Shown here one piece after another: positions 1 to 8,855 of a stretch of 64,000 nucleotides of DNA. Under the pieces are notes generated by a model, which had not been told where the DNA came from, ran no database searches, and worked only from the letters and a program-made list of their open reading frames with translations. The translations under genes and the position numbers were made by a program. The stretch spans positions 124,001 through 188,000 of the forward strand of contig NZ_JABCQO010000004.1 of the NCBI RefSeq assembly GCF_015244675.1, given 5' to 3'. Source of the stretch: Gluconobacter cerevisiae (GTDB lineage: Bacteria; Pseudomonadota; Alphaproteobacteria; Acetobacterales; Acetobacteraceae). Every line of letters begins with the position of its first letter. The stretch's first letter is position 1.

Positions 1-1220
1 TCCGCGCGCAGCTTTTCCCGACGCTGAGCGGCAAATTCAGCTTCAACCGCAACTCACAGGGCGGCAGCACGTCGAATGCCAGCAACGGTATTCCCTACAC
101 GTCCAGCCAGTCCTACACATCCAACACATGGACCACCGGACCGTCCGCAAGCTGGACCGTAGACGTCTGGGGCATGATCCGCCGACAGGTTCAGCAGCAG
201 GTTGCCGCCACACAGGCCGACGCCGCACTCGTTGCGAACATGCGACTGTCCTATCAGCTCCAGCTCGCGCAGGATTACTTTGATCTGCGCTATCAGGACA
301 GTCTGATTGCGCTTTATGCTCGCAATGTGGAGCTGTATCGCCACAATCTGGAAATTCTCCAGAACCAGCTTGATGCCGGCGTCGCAGATCCGACGAGCGT
401 CCTTCAGGCCCGCTACCTGCTGCAATCGACGCAGGCCAACCTGTCCAACGCCCATATTGCCCGCGCGCAGTACGAACACGCGATTGCGATGCTGACAGGC
501 CGCGCTCCTGTGGAACTCACTCTGGCGGCATCGCCCCTGCCCGATACTATCCCAGCCGCCCCCGTCGCCGTACCCTCCATGTTGCTTCAGCGCCGTCCGG
601 ACGTGGCGCAGGCCGAGCGCAACATGGAAGCCTATAATGCGGAAATCGGGTATGAGATCGGTGCTTTTTTCCCGCAAGTGACCCTCTCCGCGTCTTACGG
701 CTATAGCGGCAATCCTCTTGAACAGCTGATCCAGGCCGCTACCCGCACTTGGAGCCTCGGCGCAGCGGCGAGCGAAACCATCTTCCAGGGCGGCGCGCGT
801 TCCGCTGCGGTACGCAGTGCAGAAGCCGATTACGACAATGCCGTGGCCACCTACCGCCAGACGGTTCTCGCAGCCCTTCAGGACACCGAAGATCAGATGT
901 CCGGCCTGCGCTATCTCGATCAACAGCTTGCCTTGCAGAATGCTGCCGTGAAAACCGCCGAAAGCGCCGTTCAGGTGTCCATGAACGAGTATCTCGCCGG
1001 AACGCAGATTTACACGACGGTCATCACCGCCGAACAGAACGCCCTTCAGTATCAGGAAACCCAGCTCAGCGTGCGGCAGCAGCAGTTTCTTGCCGAGGTC
1101 AAGCTCATGACGGATCTGGGCGGAGGCTGGACGACGCAACAGCTTCCAAGCAAAAACTCGCTTCAGACGGACAATCCGTTCCTGCCCTCCTTCATCCAGA
1201 GGGACAAGAACGGGAACTGA
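1..1220 (+). CDS. NodT/TolC-type outer-membrane efflux protein, 5' end cut by window
   Basis: This is the outer-membrane channel component of a tripartite efflux pump. The reading frame is open from base 3, so the true start lies before the window; about 405 residues are present. Seen: long amphipathic helices and the two diverged halves typical of the family, including VWGMIRRQV near the start, the LLQRRPDVAQAER motif, YPQVTLSASYG-like FFPQVTLSASYG, and a C-terminal TDLGGGW motif that ends the second repeat in NodT proteins. The tail of about 35 residues is low complexity. A hairpin with T-rich flank follows the stop. Its pump and adaptor partners should lie upstream, outside the window. A second NodT-type protein is encoded at 31665-33335, so this one belongs to a different system. 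Confidence 0.9.
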   Translation, partial: RAQLFPTLSGKFSFNRNSQGGSTSNASNGIPYTSSQSYTSNTWTTGPSASWTVDVWGMIRRQVQQQVAATQADAALVANMRLSYQLQLAQDYFDLRYQDSLIALYARNVELYRHNLEILQNQLDAGVADPTSVLQARYLLQSTQANLSNAHIARAQYEHAIAMLTGRAPVELTLAASPLPDTIPAAPVAVPSMLLQRRPDVAQAERNMEAYNAEIGYEIGAFFPQVTLSASYGYSGNPLEQLIQAATRTWSLGAAASETIFQGGARSAAVRSAEADYDNAVATYRQTVLAALQDTEDQMSGLRYLDQQLALQNAAVKTAESAVQVSMNEYLAGTQIYTTVITAEQNALQYQETQLSVRQQQFLAEVKLMTDLGGGWTTQQLPSKNSLQTDNPFLPSFIQRDKNGN

Positions 1221-1228
1221 AGACCATA

Positions 1229-1262
1229 AAAAAGGGCGGGGCCATTGGCACCCGCCCTTTTC
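1229..1262 (+). terminator. Intrinsic terminator after the efflux gene
   Basis: The stem AAAGGGCGGG pairs with CCCGCCCTTT around a short loop and runs into TTTTCG. It lies nine bases past the stop of the efflux gene. It also sits downstream of the small minus-strand gene at 1285, so it may serve both convergent genes. Confidence 0.75.
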
Positions 1263-1284
1263 GTATCAGCCTTGTATCAGGCGA

Positions 1285-1455
1285 TCAGAGTGCGTGCAGT
1301 CCCGCAACACCTGCGAGAATGGCCAACACTGCCAGAACCAGGAAGATAATGAAAAACAGCTTGGCAATGCCTGCTGTAGCGGCAGAGATGCCTGAAAAGC
1401 CGAAAACACCGGCAATGATGGAAATAATGAAGAAAACAATCGCATAGTGCAGCAT
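1285..1455 (-). CDS. DUF1328/YtjA-family small membrane protein
   Basis: A 56-residue hydrophobic protein starting [20 protein letters not shown] and ending VAGLHAL. The two predicted membrane segments (about residues 4-24 and 33-52), separated by a short [11 protein letters not shown] linker, match the DUF1328 family, whose members are about 50-60 residues and of unknown function. The ATG at 1455 is preceded by a purine-rich GGGACCACCG stretch but not a textbook Shine-Dalgarno. In other bacteria these proteins are often encoded near stress-related small proteins; the 1517-1735 gene just upstream on the same strand is also a tiny membrane protein. Family assignment is by pattern recognition; function is unknown. 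Confidence 0.75.
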   Translation of the reverse strand: MLHYAIVFFIISIIAGVFGFSGISAATAGIAKLFFIIFLVLAVLAILAGVAGLHAL

Positions 1456-1516
1456 GACGGTGGTCCCTTGGACAAGAGTTCGTGGTCATGTCGTAACGTC
1501 ACGCAGCTGCGGAAGT

Positions 1517-1735
1517 TTAATTTTTCCTTACAAGACGTTTTCCTAACAAAAAACCTACAAAAGATGCTGCCAGAAGCCAGAACAGCGGCTGATCCACCAT
1601 CAGATCACTGACAAGTGCTTCCGTTTCTCTTGCCGCCCGAGAGAGTTTTGTTCCCAGAATGCCTTTCCCGGAACACCCATCGGCATCCTCCCGCAAACAT
1701 TCCAGACTGGCGTCCATAGGTCTTTCTCCTGACAT
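1517..1735 (-). CDS. Small single-pass membrane protein, DUF883-like tail (hypothetical)
   Basis: A 72-residue protein. The first 48 residues are hydrophilic and helical with alternating charges, and residues about 49-67 (PLFWLLAASFVGFLLGKRLV) form one C-terminal membrane anchor ending in basic residues. The layout, helical stalk then a glycine-containing anchor with GFLLGKR, resembles the ElaB/YqjD (DUF883) inner-membrane proteins linked to stationary phase and ribosome tethering, but the protein is shorter than those (about 100 residues) and the match is only to the anchor. A GGGAGA Shine-Dalgarno precedes the ATG. The DUF1328-type gene follows on the same strand. Confidence 0.5.
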   Translation of the reverse strand: MSGERPMDASLECLREDADGCSGKGILGTKLSRAARETEALVSDLMVDQPLFWLLAASFVGFLLGKRLVRKN

Positions 1736-1753
1736 GACATTCTCCCAACGCAG

Positions 1754-1785
1754 AAAAGGCAGCCCGGTAGCGGACTGCCTTTTTC
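1754..1785. terminator. Bidirectional terminator-like hairpin
   Basis: AAAAGGCAG and CTGCCTTTT form a stem around a GC-rich loop, flanked by A-rich and T-rich runs. It lies between the MFS gene end (1834) and the start of the 72-residue gene (1735), so on the minus strand it can stop MFS transcription before the small genes. Confidence 0.65.
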
Positions 1786-1833
1786 TTTATATCGTCAGAG
1801 CGACGAATGAATGCCTTAAATCAGGGCGTCCAC

Positions 1834-3144
1834 TCAGTGGCCGACAGCAGGAGCGTCCTCGCCCCGGCGTGCAGCTTCTTCATTGTAGCGCTGCGCTTCG
1901 GGGGAAATGGTCAGAGCCATCGTCATTCCGGCGGACAGCAGATAGATCGCTGCAAACGTCCAGATCACATACTGCATGCCCGGTCCAAAAACCGCCTCAC
2001 AGCCAGCGACAACAGCCGGTCCAACCCATGTGGATGCCCCGGCACCCAGACCAAGAATGGAGAGCGCAGCCGCTTTCTCACGCGGGCAGATCTGTGGCAT
2101 GAGGCCAGACAGCGGCACGAAAGCCGCGACCGTTGCGCCATAGAAAATTCCTGCTGCAGCCACAGCCCAGAAATTCCCCGGGAACCAGAGCGGCACATAA
2201 TAGAACAGCGGAATAGCTACGAAACCACCAATCCCACCAAAAACCGCCACGACAAACCGGTGTCCCAGCGTATCGGCCACCATGCCCGAGACGAGATTGA
2301 ACAGGATGTTGCTCAGAAAAATGAGCGACAGGAGGTTCAGCCACTGGGCAAGGGAAAACCCGAGATGATCCACAAAAAACGCGGGCATGATCGCAAGGAA
2401 CGCATATTCTGAAGACGTATCAATCACACGGACGATACCGGCAATCAGCGTCTTCGGCTCGCGCCACATGATGCTCATGGAGCCAAAGAAAATGTCTTTG
2501 GTCGGGATATGATCCGGCAGAAGACGCTTTTTGCCTGTAGGCTCATGCGTGAACAGCAGCGCAACAAGGCCGCCCAGAATCACAAGCCCAAGCGAACACC
2601 AGAAAGTGCGAAGCTCACCGATTGCGGGAATGGCAAATCGTGCGAACTGCGATCCCAGAGTGGGGAGACCTGCAGAAAATGAGAACCAGAACCAGCCCGC
2701 AGCGGAACCCAGCATGGCGGTTGGCGTGGCGGCGGCGATCCAAACAAGGAAACCATACGCAAACAGCGGGTATGCAAATCCTCGCAACGTATAGAACAGC
2801 AGGATCATCGGTCCGCTATTTGGTCCCAGCCCAAGAGACAGAAAACCAATTTCAAGGATGGTCCATAAAATAAGACCAAGCCACATAACTTTCTTTGGCC
2901 CCATGAGATCAGAAAGCGGCCCGGAGAACCAGGCGGCGATCATCACGGTGATGCCATAGAAAGTGAACATTTCATTCACGAAACCCTGCGTATGACCGTG
3001 ATGAAGCATGTAGGTATCGAGATACCCCGCCTCCACACCATCGCCGACCATGAACAGGAGCTGCCCCACGAACGCCCAGAAGAGGGCTCTGGGTATTCCA
3101 AGGGTTTCCGCCAACCCATGTTTTGGAGGGGAAGATTCAGACAT
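1834..3144 (-). CDS. MFS transporter, polyol permease (RbtT/DalT/CsbX-like) family
   Basis: A 436-residue inner-membrane transporter with about twelve hydrophobic segments. The N-terminus (GLAETLGIPRALFWAFVG, then LFMVGDGVEAGYLDTYM) resembles the ribitol/D-arabinitol permease branch of the major facilitator superfamily, which couples proton flow to pentitol uptake. A GPLSDLMGPKK loop between the second and third helices is the MFS signature. The frame extends to a TTG at 3159, but the ATG at 3144 (MSESSPPKHG) has GGAG nine bases upstream, so it is chosen. The gene stands alone with a regulatory-sized gap upstream. Polyol uptake would fit a sugar-alcohol oxidising acetic acid bacterium; the substrate cannot be told from sequence, and a dicarboxylate or sugar substrate is possible. 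Confidence 0.8.
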   Translation of the reverse strand: MSESSPPKHGLAETLGIPRALFWAFVGQLLFMVGDGVEAGYLDTYMLHHGHTQGFVNEMFTFYGITVMIAAWFSGPLSDLMGPKKVMWLGLILWTILEIGFLSLGLGPNSGPMILLFYTLRGFAYPLFAYGFLVWIAAATPTAMLGSAAGWFWFSFSAGLPTLGSQFARFAIPAIGELRTFWCSLGLVILGGLVALLFTHEPTGKKRLLPDHIPTKDIFFGSMSIMWREPKTLIAGIVRVIDTSSEYAFLAIMPAFFVDHLGFSLAQWLNLLSLIFLSNILFNLVSGMVADTLGHRFVVAVFGGIGGFVAIPLFYYVPLWFPGNFWAVAAAGIFYGATVAAFVPLSGLMPQICPREKAAALSILGLGAGASTWVGPAVVAGCEAVFGPGMQYVIWTFAAIYLLSAGMTMALTISPEAQRYNEEAARRGEDAPAVGH

Positions 3145-3423
3145 TATAACGCTCTCCAAACGCTGGACGCATCACGAACCCATCCGGACCTCATTGCCAG
3201 GATACATATTCGATGCGTCGTGGCAGGCCCTACGAGAGTGCTCGGGCCTGTTTCTCAGAATGATGCAGACCCTATGAGAAGAACGACGGAACATTCTTCA
3301 AAAGAGAGAAACCGCTCCTTATGAAGGAACGGAAATTCAGACTGCCTCCTAAAGAGACAGGAAAGATTCTGCAAAGAGTGCTGACTGCATATCACACACT
3401 TGCGTGACCAAGAAACCACGAAT
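3145..3423. other. Intergenic gap upstream of the MFS gene
   Basis: No gene is supported in these 279 bases. They contain the presumed minus-strand promoter of the permease and an inverted repeat at 3312-3332. No clear -35/-10 pair could be fixed by eye. Confidence 0.4.
3312..3332. repeat. Inverted repeat, possible operator
   Basis: CCGCTCCTT and AAGGAACGG are inverted around ATG with one C/A mismatch (eight of nine pairs). It lies about 170 bases upstream of the MFS start. It could be a regulator site or just a small hairpin. Confidence 0.3.
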
Positions 3424-3462
3424 CAAAAAAGGCCGGGACATTCCTGTCCCGGCCTTTTTTAA
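3424..3462 (-). terminator. Strong intrinsic terminator ending the ribosomal block
   Basis: AAAAAAGGCCGGGACA and TGTCCCGGCCTTTTTT form a near-perfect stem with a tiny loop, flanked by A6 and T6. On the minus strand it follows rplQ and ends the rplK-to-rplQ gene block. Its symmetry makes it able to act in both directions. Confidence 0.9.
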
Positions 3463-3480
3463 TGCTTCAAAACAGGAGCC

Positions 3481-3903
3481 TCAGGCGGCTTCCTGCTCCT
3501 CGGCAACATTCTGCTTCGGTCCGCTGTCCTGGCCCTTGGCGGTGACATCGCGATCGATCAGTTCGATCACGGCCATATCAGCATTGTCGCCATAACGCAC
3601 GCCAGCCTTCAGAACGCGGGAGTAGCCACCGGCACGTCCCTTGTAACGCTCGGCAACAGCCGAGAACAGCTTCGTCACGACGGCATCGTCACGCAGCTGC
3701 GCGAAGGCCTGACGACGGGCGTGCAGGTCGCCACGCTTGCCGAGTGTGATCAGCTTTTCGACGACCGGACGAAGTTCTTTCGCCTTCGGCAGCGTCGTCG
3801 TGATCTGCTCGTGCTTGATGAGAGCCACGGCCATGTTGCGGAACATGGCAGCGCGGTGAGAAGAGGTGACATTGAGCTTACGCCCGCTCACACCATGACG
3901 CAT
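3481..3903 (-). CDS. rplQ: Large ribosomal subunit protein bL17
   Basis: A 140-residue bL17, a structural protein near the exit tunnel of the 50S subunit. The conserved start [20 protein letters not shown] and the [19 protein letters not shown] motif identify it. The C-terminus carries an extra tail of about 20 residues rich in E, A and Q, common in alphaproteobacteria. It is the last gene of the cluster, 27 bases after rpoA, and is followed by a strong terminator. Confidence 0.98.
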   Translation of the reverse strand: MRHGVSGRKLNVTSSHRAAMFRNMAVALIKHEQITTTLPKAKELRPVVEKLITLGKRGDLHARRQAFAQLRDDAVVTKLFSAVAERYKGRAGGYSRVLKAGVRYGDNADMAVIELIDRDVTAKGQDSGPKQNVAEEQEAA

Positions 3904-3930
3904 TGCTAGTTTTCCTTACCTTGAAAGTTC

Positions 3931-4950
3931 TCAGAACGTCTCGTCGAGACGCTTGGCCAGATCCTCGATGTTCTCGGGCGGCCAGGCTGGGACGCTCATG
4001 CCGAGCGACAGCCCCATACCGGTGAGAACTTCCTTGATCTCGTTGAGCGACTTGCGCCCGAAATTAGGCGTACGGAGCATTTCCTGTTCGGACTTCTGCA
4101 CCAGATCGCCAATGTAAACAATGTTGTCGTTCTTGAGGCAGTTGGCGCTACGCACCGAAAGCTCAAGTTCGTCAACCTTGCGAAGAAGATTGCGGTTGAA
4201 CGGCAGGTCATCCTGCGGTTCTTCATGCTGGACCGGACGCGGTTCATCGAAGTTGATGAACAGCTGCAGCTGGTCCTGAAGAATCCGGGCCGCAAGAGCC
4301 AGGCTGTCTTCAGGCGTCACCGCACCGTTGGTCTCGACCGTCAGCAGCAGCTTGTCATAGTCAGTGACCTGACCAACACGCGTCTGCTCGATCTTGTAAG
4401 AAACCCGACGCACCGGCGAATAGATCGCATCGATGGGAATCAGGCCAATCGGAGCATCTTCCGGACGGTTTGCTGCTGCTGCAACATAGCCCTTGCCCAT
4501 ATTGACGGTGAATTCCATGCCGAGCTTGACGCCGTCATCGAGCGTGCAGATCACGAGATCAGGATTCATGATCTCGATGTCATGACCTGCCTGGATCTGG
4601 CCAGCCGTCACTTCACCCGGGCCAGTGGCCGTCAGGATCATGCGCTTGGGGCCTTCACCGTGCATGCGAAGAGCAAGCTGCTTGACGTTCAGGACGATGT
4701 CCGTGACGTCTTCGCGCACACCCGGTACGGCGGAGAACTCATGCAGCACGCCATCGATCTGGATGGCGGTCACAGCAGCGCCCTGCAGCGACGACAGGAG
4801 AATACGACGCAGTGCATTGCCGAGCGTCATGCCGAAGCCGCGTTCCAGAGGCTCGGCCACGACAGTGGCGATGCGCGAGGCAACCGGTCCGGGCTCGACT
4901 TCAAGCTTCTCCGGCTTGATGAGGGACTGCCAGTTTTTCTGGAGAACCAA
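3931..4950 (-). CDS. rpoA: RNA polymerase alpha subunit
   Basis: A 339-residue alpha subunit, the scaffold on which beta and beta' assemble and which contacts activators and UP elements. Seen: the N-terminal dimerisation domain with [22 protein letters not shown] (split here as [16 protein letters not shown]) and the C-terminal domain with [13 protein letters not shown] and [17 protein letters not shown]. Its length is normal for alphaproteobacteria. Two stem-loops lie in the 132-base gap between rpsK and rpoA, suggesting that its level is tuned separately from the ribosomal proteins. Confidence 0.98.
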   Translation of the reverse strand: MVLQKNWQSLIKPEKLEVEPGPVASRIATVVAEPLERGFGMTLGNALRRILLSSLQGAAVTAIQIDGVLHEFSAVPGVREDVTDIVLNVKQLALRMHGEGPKRMILTATGPGEVTAGQIQAGHDIEIMNPDLVICTLDDGVKLGMEFTVNMGKGYVAAAANRPEDAPIGLIPIDAIYSPVRRVSYKIEQTRVGQVTDYDKLLLTVETNGAVTPEDSLALAARILQDQLQLFINFDEPRPVQHEEPQDDLPFNRNLLRKVDELELSVRSANCLKNDNIVYIGDLVQKSEQEMLRTPNFGRKSLNEIKEVLTGMGLSLGMSVPAWPPENIEDLAKRLDETF

Positions 4951-5005
4951 GGTCGTGGCCTTTCAAACAACGAAGCACGCCAAGGGAAATTGGCGGCACC
5001 TGGGC

Positions 5006-5022
5006 CCGCACCAGCGGTGCGG
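5006..5022 (-). other. Stem-loop in the rpsK-rpoA gap (proximal to rpoA)
   Basis: CCGCACC and GGTGCGG form a perfect seven-base stem around AGC. On the minus strand it lies about 55 bases before the rpoA start, with TTTTA on its upstream side rather than downstream, so it does not look like a terminator. Confidence 0.5.
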
Positions 5023-5045
5023 TAAAAGATGCAATCACTTACAGA

Positions 5046-5073
5046 TGCTGCGTATCGCACGCGATACGCAGCA
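5046..5073 (-). other. Perfect 12-bp stem-loop just after rpsK
   Basis: TGCTGCGTATCG and CGATACGCAGCA form a perfect 12-base stem with loop CACG, ten bases past the rpsK stop. On the minus strand it is followed by TCTGTAAGTG with no T run, so an RNA-processing or stability role, or an attenuator, is as likely as termination. Confidence 0.65.
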
Positions 5074-5082
5074 CAGCATCAT

Positions 5083-5475
5083 TCAGACGCGACGACGCTT
5101 CCGGGGACGGCAGCCGTTGTGCGGCACGGGCGTCATGTCGCGGATAGACGTAATGTTAAACCCTACGGCCTGAAGGGCACGAAGTGCGCTTTCACGCCCC
5201 GAACCCGGACCGGAGACCTCGATCTCAAGCGTTTCCATGCCATGCTCGCGTGCCTTGCGGCCTGCATCTTCTGCGGCGACCTGAGCAGCATACGGCGTGG
5301 ACTTACGGGAGCCTTTAAAGCCCTGCGCACCCGACGACGACCAGGCAATCGCGTTGCCCTGTGCGTCAGAAATGGTGATCATGGTGTTGTTGAACGTGGA
5401 GAGCACGTGAGCAACACCGGAAATGATATTCTTGCGTTCCTTTTTACGGATACGCGGAGCAGCGGCCTTCGCCAT
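5083..5475 (-). CDS. rpsK: Small ribosomal subunit protein uS11
   Basis: A 130-residue uS11, a platform protein of the 30S subunit near the E-site mRNA path. Seen: [48 protein letters not shown] and the invariant C-terminal [13 protein letters not shown]. Length is normal. It lies 58 bases after rpsM; a strong stem-loop follows its stop before rpoA. Confidence 0.98.
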   Translation of the reverse strand: MAKAAAPRIRKKERKNIISGVAHVLSTFNNTMITISDAQGNAIAWSSSGAQGFKGSRKSTPYAAQVAAEDAGRKAREHGMETLEIEVSGPGSGRESALRALQAVGFNITSIRDMTPVPHNGCRPRKRRRV

Positions 5476-5533
5476 GAGAGAGGTCGTCCTAAAAGTTTAA
5501 GCAAAACGTCGATGAAAAAAAATCAGGCGCGGA

Positions 5534-5911
5534 TTAGCGCGTAACCTTCTTCTTACCTGCAATCGCCACAGCCTTGCCCTTACGGGTGCGGGCGTTGGTG
5601 TGCGTACGCTGACCGCGGACCGGCAGGCCACGACGGTGACGAAGGCCGCGGTAGCAACCGAGGTCCATCAGACGCTTGATGTTCATTGCGGTTTCACGAC
5701 GAAGGTCACCTTCGACGCGCAGTTCGGAATCGATCAGTTCGCGGATCTTGACGATCTCATCGTCAGACAGCTCGTTGACGCGCTTTGCATCGGGGATTTC
5801 GAGCTTGCTGCAGATGGACTGCGCTGTCGCCGGGCCAATGCCATAGACATAACGCAGGGCAATGACGACCCGCTTGTTGGTCGGAATGTTTACGCCGGCA
5901 ATACGTGCCAC
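5534..5911 (-). CDS. rpsM: Small ribosomal subunit protein uS13, GTG start
   Basis: A 125-residue uS13, a 30S head protein that contacts the P-site tRNA and the 50S subunit. Seen: [51 protein letters not shown]. Family members begin MARIAGV; here that Met is encoded by GTG at 5911, with GGGAG eight bases upstream. An in-frame ATG five codons earlier (5926) lacks a Shine-Dalgarno, and a still longer frame runs to 5998, so the GTG is preferred. It opens the rpsM-rpsK-rpoA-rplQ unit after a 216-base gap that contains a stem-loop. Confidence 0.96.
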   Translation of the reverse strand: MARIAGVNIPTNKRVVIALRYVYGIGPATAQSICSKLEIPDAKRVNELSDDEIVKIRELIDSELRVEGDLRRETAMNIKRLMDLGCYRGLRHRRGLPVRGQRTHTNARTRKGKAVAIAGKKKVTR

Positions 5912-6095
5912 GCCTGTTACTCCCATTGAAGCGGCCCGAAGCCGCCTCAGACTGTTATATCCCCGGCCATAGCCAGGTCGATGATCTTGCAGCCACATCT
6001 GCCGTCCACCGATTCCGGAAGACGTCTAGACGGTCTGGCTACACCTATGTCGAGGGCGCGCAATAGACTGCTCACCCTACCTGAGTCAAATAATA

Positions 6096-6117
6096 GAGAT
6101 CACTTTTTCGTGATCTC
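6096..6117 (-). terminator. Stem-loop in the adk-rpsM gap, possible attenuator or terminator
   Basis: GAGATCAC and GTGATCTC form a perfect eight-base stem with a six-base loop, ten bases past the adk stop. On the minus strand the tail reads TATTATTTGAC, A/T-rich but not a pure T run. It may partly separate the spc unit from the alpha unit. Confidence 0.5.
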
Positions 6118-6127
6118 ATCGTGAAAC

Positions 6128-6709
6128 TCAGTTTTTTACGGTGCCCGTAACGATGGCATCAAGCTCTTTGCCAACGCTTTCAACGTCTTTCATGCCATCA
6201 ACATGAAGCAGTCGTCCTGCCTTCTCATAATAAGGAAGGATAGGAGCGGTCTGCTTGCGATAAACGTCAAGACGCGCGCGAACAACCTCGGGGTTGTCGT
6301 CCGGACGCCGGGTTCCGTCCTCGCCCCTACGACTGGCGATACGGTCTACAAGTTCGTCTTCGTTCACATCCAGAAGAATGACCGCACCGATTGTCAGATC
6401 ACGCTGAGACAGCATGGCGTCCAGGGCCTCAGCTTGGCTTTCGGTCCTAGGGAAGCCATCGAGGATAAATCCACGCTGGCAGTCCGGCTGTGCGATACGG
6501 TTCTGGATCATTGTGACAATGATGGGATCAGGGACAAACTGTCCCTGCTCCATGATCGCTTTGGCTTCGTTGCCGATTGGCGAACCCGCAGCCACTTCGG
6601 CACGCAGCATATCGCCAGTTGAGATCTGCTTGAAACCGTAAAGGGCTTCAAGCCGCTTGGCCTGCGTGCCTTTACCTGCTCCGGGAGGTCCAAGAAGAAT
6701 GATGTTCAT
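6128..6709 (-). CDS. adk: Adenylate kinase, short form
   Basis: A 193-residue enzyme that interconverts ATP + AMP and two ADP, essential for nucleotide balance. The P-loop GPPGAGKGTQ is at residues 7-16, the AMP-binding segment STGDMLRAEV follows, then GFILDGFPRTESQAEAL. The LID is the short type (RRGEDGTRRPDDNPEVV), lacking the roughly 30-residue zinc-type insert of 214-residue enzymes. Its ATG overlaps the secY stop by four bases (ATGA), which implies translational coupling; this secY-adk pair is common in alphaproteobacteria. Confidence 0.97.
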   Translation of the reverse strand: MNIILLGPPGAGKGTQAKRLEALYGFKQISTGDMLRAEVAAGSPIGNEAKAIMEQGQFVPDPIIVTMIQNRIAQPDCQRGFILDGFPRTESQAEALDAMLSQRDLTIGAVILLDVNEDELVDRIASRRGEDGTRRPDDNPEVVRARLDVYRKQTAPILPYYEKAGRLLHVDGMKDVESVGKELDAIVTGTVKN

Positions 6710-8079
6710 CGACGTCTCGTGCCCCCTTGTAGACCGCCACGGCTTCCGCGACTGCGTTGTTTGCGGATCAGTCCAGAATACTTATGAGCCACCAGATGAG
6801 ACTGAATCTGTGTGACTGTATCAATCGTGACCGAGACGATAATAATCAGGCTGGTGCCACCAAAATAGAAGGGGACATTATATTTGCTGATCAGGATCTG
6901 CGGCAAAAGACAGACCAAGACCAAATACAATGCGCCGATCGCTGTCAGACGAGACAGGATCTTGTCGAAATACGTCGCTGTACTTGCACCTGGCCGGATG
7001 CCTGGAATGAACCCACCCTGTTTGCGTAGGTTTTCTGCTGTTTCTTCGGGATTAAACGTAATCGCCGCGTAGAAATAGGAAAAAAACAGGATCATCGCCG
7101 CATAGAACAGCATGTAAAGCGGCTGTCCCTGTCCGAGTTGTTGCCCCAGAATGGACAGCCATCCCGGCATCGAATGTCCGTTCATAAAACCGGAGATCGT
7201 CACTGGAATTAGCAGTACGGATGATGCGAAGATCGGTGGGATTACGCCGGCGGTATTCACCTTCAGCGGCATATGGGTAGAGTCACCACCGAAAATACGG
7301 TTTCCAACCTGACGCTTCGGATACTGAATCACAACACGGCGCTGTGCTTGCTCCATGAAGACGATAAAGCCGATAACGGCAATCGCCAGAACGAGGAAAA
7401 TCACCACGAAAATGGGTGAAAGCGCGCCTGTCCGTCCGAGTTCAAAAAGACTGGCTAGAGCATTTGGCAGATTGGCGACAATGCCCGCAAAGATGATGAG
7501 GGAAATCCCGTTTCCGACGCCTCTGGACGTAATCTGCTCGCCCAGCCACATCAAAAACATCGTGCCGCCAACAAGGGTTACGACACAGGATATGATGAAG
7601 AAGACACCGGGAGCCACCACAGCGTTCGCACCATGTGCCGTCATGTTTTCCAGACCAACAGCGATGCCATAAGCCTGAAAAAGGGCAATAAAGACCGTAA
7701 GATAGCGCGTATATTGATTAAGCTTCTTACGACCTGCCTCACCTTCTTTCTTCATCGCTTCCATGGACGGAAGCGCCGTTGAAAGAAGCTGGATGATGAT
7801 CGAAGCACTGATATACGGCATAATATTCAACGCGAACACAGTCATACGCCCAAGCGCACCACCAGTGAACATGTCAAACATTCCCAGAATGCCACCCTGA
7901 TGCTGGGCAAGAAGCTGCCCCATCACGGTCGCATCGACACCGGGAACCGGAATGTAGGTGCCAAGCCGATAGACAATCAACGCACCAAGTGTGAACCAGA
8001 TACGCTTTTTGAGTTCGGTCGCCTTAGAAAACGAACTCATATTGAGATTGGCGGCGAGCTGCTCTGCTGCGGAAGCCAT
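6706..8079 (-). CDS. secY: Preprotein translocase channel subunit SecY
   Basis: A 457-residue polytopic protein forming the protein-conducting channel of the inner membrane with SecE and SecG. About ten membrane segments are visible. Seen: RIWFTLGALIVYRLGTYIPVPG in the first segment, GGALGRMTVFALNIMPYISAS, the cytoplasmic loop RRVVIQYPKRQ, and the C-terminal basic tail RKQRSRGSRGG. It follows rplO by 97 bases and overlaps adk by four bases. Neither secE nor secG is in the window. Confidence 0.98.
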   Translation of the reverse strand: MASAAEQLAANLNMSSFSKATELKKRIWFTLGALIVYRLGTYIPVPGVDATVMGQLLAQHQGGILGMFDMFTGGALGRMTVFALNIMPYISASIIIQLLSTALPSMEAMKKEGEAGRKKLNQYTRYLTVFIALFQAYGIAVGLENMTAHGANAVVAPGVFFIISCVVTLVGGTMFLMWLGEQITSRGVGNGISLIIFAGIVANLPNALASLFELGRTGALSPIFVVIFLVLAIAVIGFIVFMEQAQRRVVIQYPKRQVGNRIFGGDSTHMPLKVNTAGVIPPIFASSVLLIPVTISGFMNGHSMPGWLSILGQQLGQGQPLYMLFYAAMILFFSYFYAAITFNPEETAENLRKQGGFIPGIRPGASTATYFDKILSRLTAIGALYLVLVCLLPQILISKYNVPFYFGGTSLIIIVSVTIDTVTQIQSHLVAHKYSGLIRKQRSRGSRGGLQGGTRRR

Positions 8080-8176
8080 CCACCTGTCCTTTCATGAAAA
8101 CAGCGCCACCGCACATAAGCACGGGACGCTGTTCACTATCCAACCCTAACCCAGGCAAGGCCCGGGAGAAGATAAC

Positions 8177-8665
8177 TCAGGCCTCAGCCTGAACTTCCTT
8201 CTTGGTCTCGAGTACCTTGACAGTACCACCAGCTTTCTCGACGGCTGCCAGAGCAGCAGCAGAAGCGCCAGCAACTTCGATGGTCACGCCATGCGAAAGT
8301 TCACCATGGGCAAGAAGACGGACACCGGCCAGCTTGCTTCCGTTGACCAGACCAGCCTGACGGAGGGTCTCTTCGGTAACGGTTGCAGCCTTATCCAGCT
8401 TTCCGCTTTCAATGGCCTTGGAGATCGCGCCGAGGTTCACCGGAGCATATTCCTTGCGGAAAATGTTCACGAAGCCGCGCTTCGGCATACGACGATACAG
8501 CGGAAGCTGACCACCCTCGAAGCCGTTGAGCGAAACACCTTCACGGGCTTTCTGACCCTTGACGCCGCGGCCTGACGTCTTGCCCTTACCGGACCCGATG
8601 CCACGTCCAAGACGCTTCTTGCGATAACGAGAACCCTCGTTGTCACGCAGTTCGTTGAGGTTCAT
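8177..8665 (-). CDS. rplO: Large ribosomal subunit protein uL15
   Basis: A 162-residue uL15. Family motifs: [58 protein letters not shown]. An upstream in-frame start at 8695 would add ten residues lying inside rpmD; the ATG at 8665 matches the family N-terminus and has GGAGG within the last codons of rpmD. Only one base separates the genes, so the pair is probably coupled. Confidence 0.97.
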   Translation of the reverse strand: MNLNELRDNEGSRYRKKRLGRGIGSGKGKTSGRGVKGQKAREGVSLNGFEGGQLPLYRRMPKRGFVNIFRKEYAPVNLGAISKAIESGKLDKAATVTEETLRQAGLVNGSKLAGVRLLAHGELSHGVTIEVAGASAAALAAVEKAGGTVKVLETKKEVQAEA

Positions 8666-8666
8666 T

Positions 8667-8855
8667 TCAATCCTCCACCTTGATGAGGTGGGCAACCTTG
8701 CGGATCATTCCACGCACGGCCGGAGTGTCCTCCAGCGTACGCGTGGAACCAATTCCACGCAGACCGAGACCAGTGATGGTCCCAGCCTGGCCCGGTTTAC
8801 GACCGATGACCGAAGCGATCTGCGTAACCTGAACGGTCTTGCCATTCTCAGCCAT
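8667..8855 (-). CDS. rpmD: Large ribosomal subunit protein uL30
   Basis: A 62-residue uL30 beginning [20 protein letters not shown], with [23 protein letters not shown] in the middle and a short acidic end. The open frame continues upstream to 8969 inside rpsE, but that part has no resemblance to L30, so the ATG at 8855 is used. The start overlaps the last eight bases of rpsE in a different frame, and the stop sits one base before rplO. Confidence 0.96.
   Translation of the reverse strand: MAENGKTVQVTQIASVIGRKPGQAGTITGLGLRGIGSTRTLEDTPAVRGMIRKVAHLIKVED

Noticed and set aside
54-1139. A 361-codon minus-strand frame opposite the first efflux gene
   Set aside because: It mirrors a clear NodT-family coding region and has no recognisable domain.
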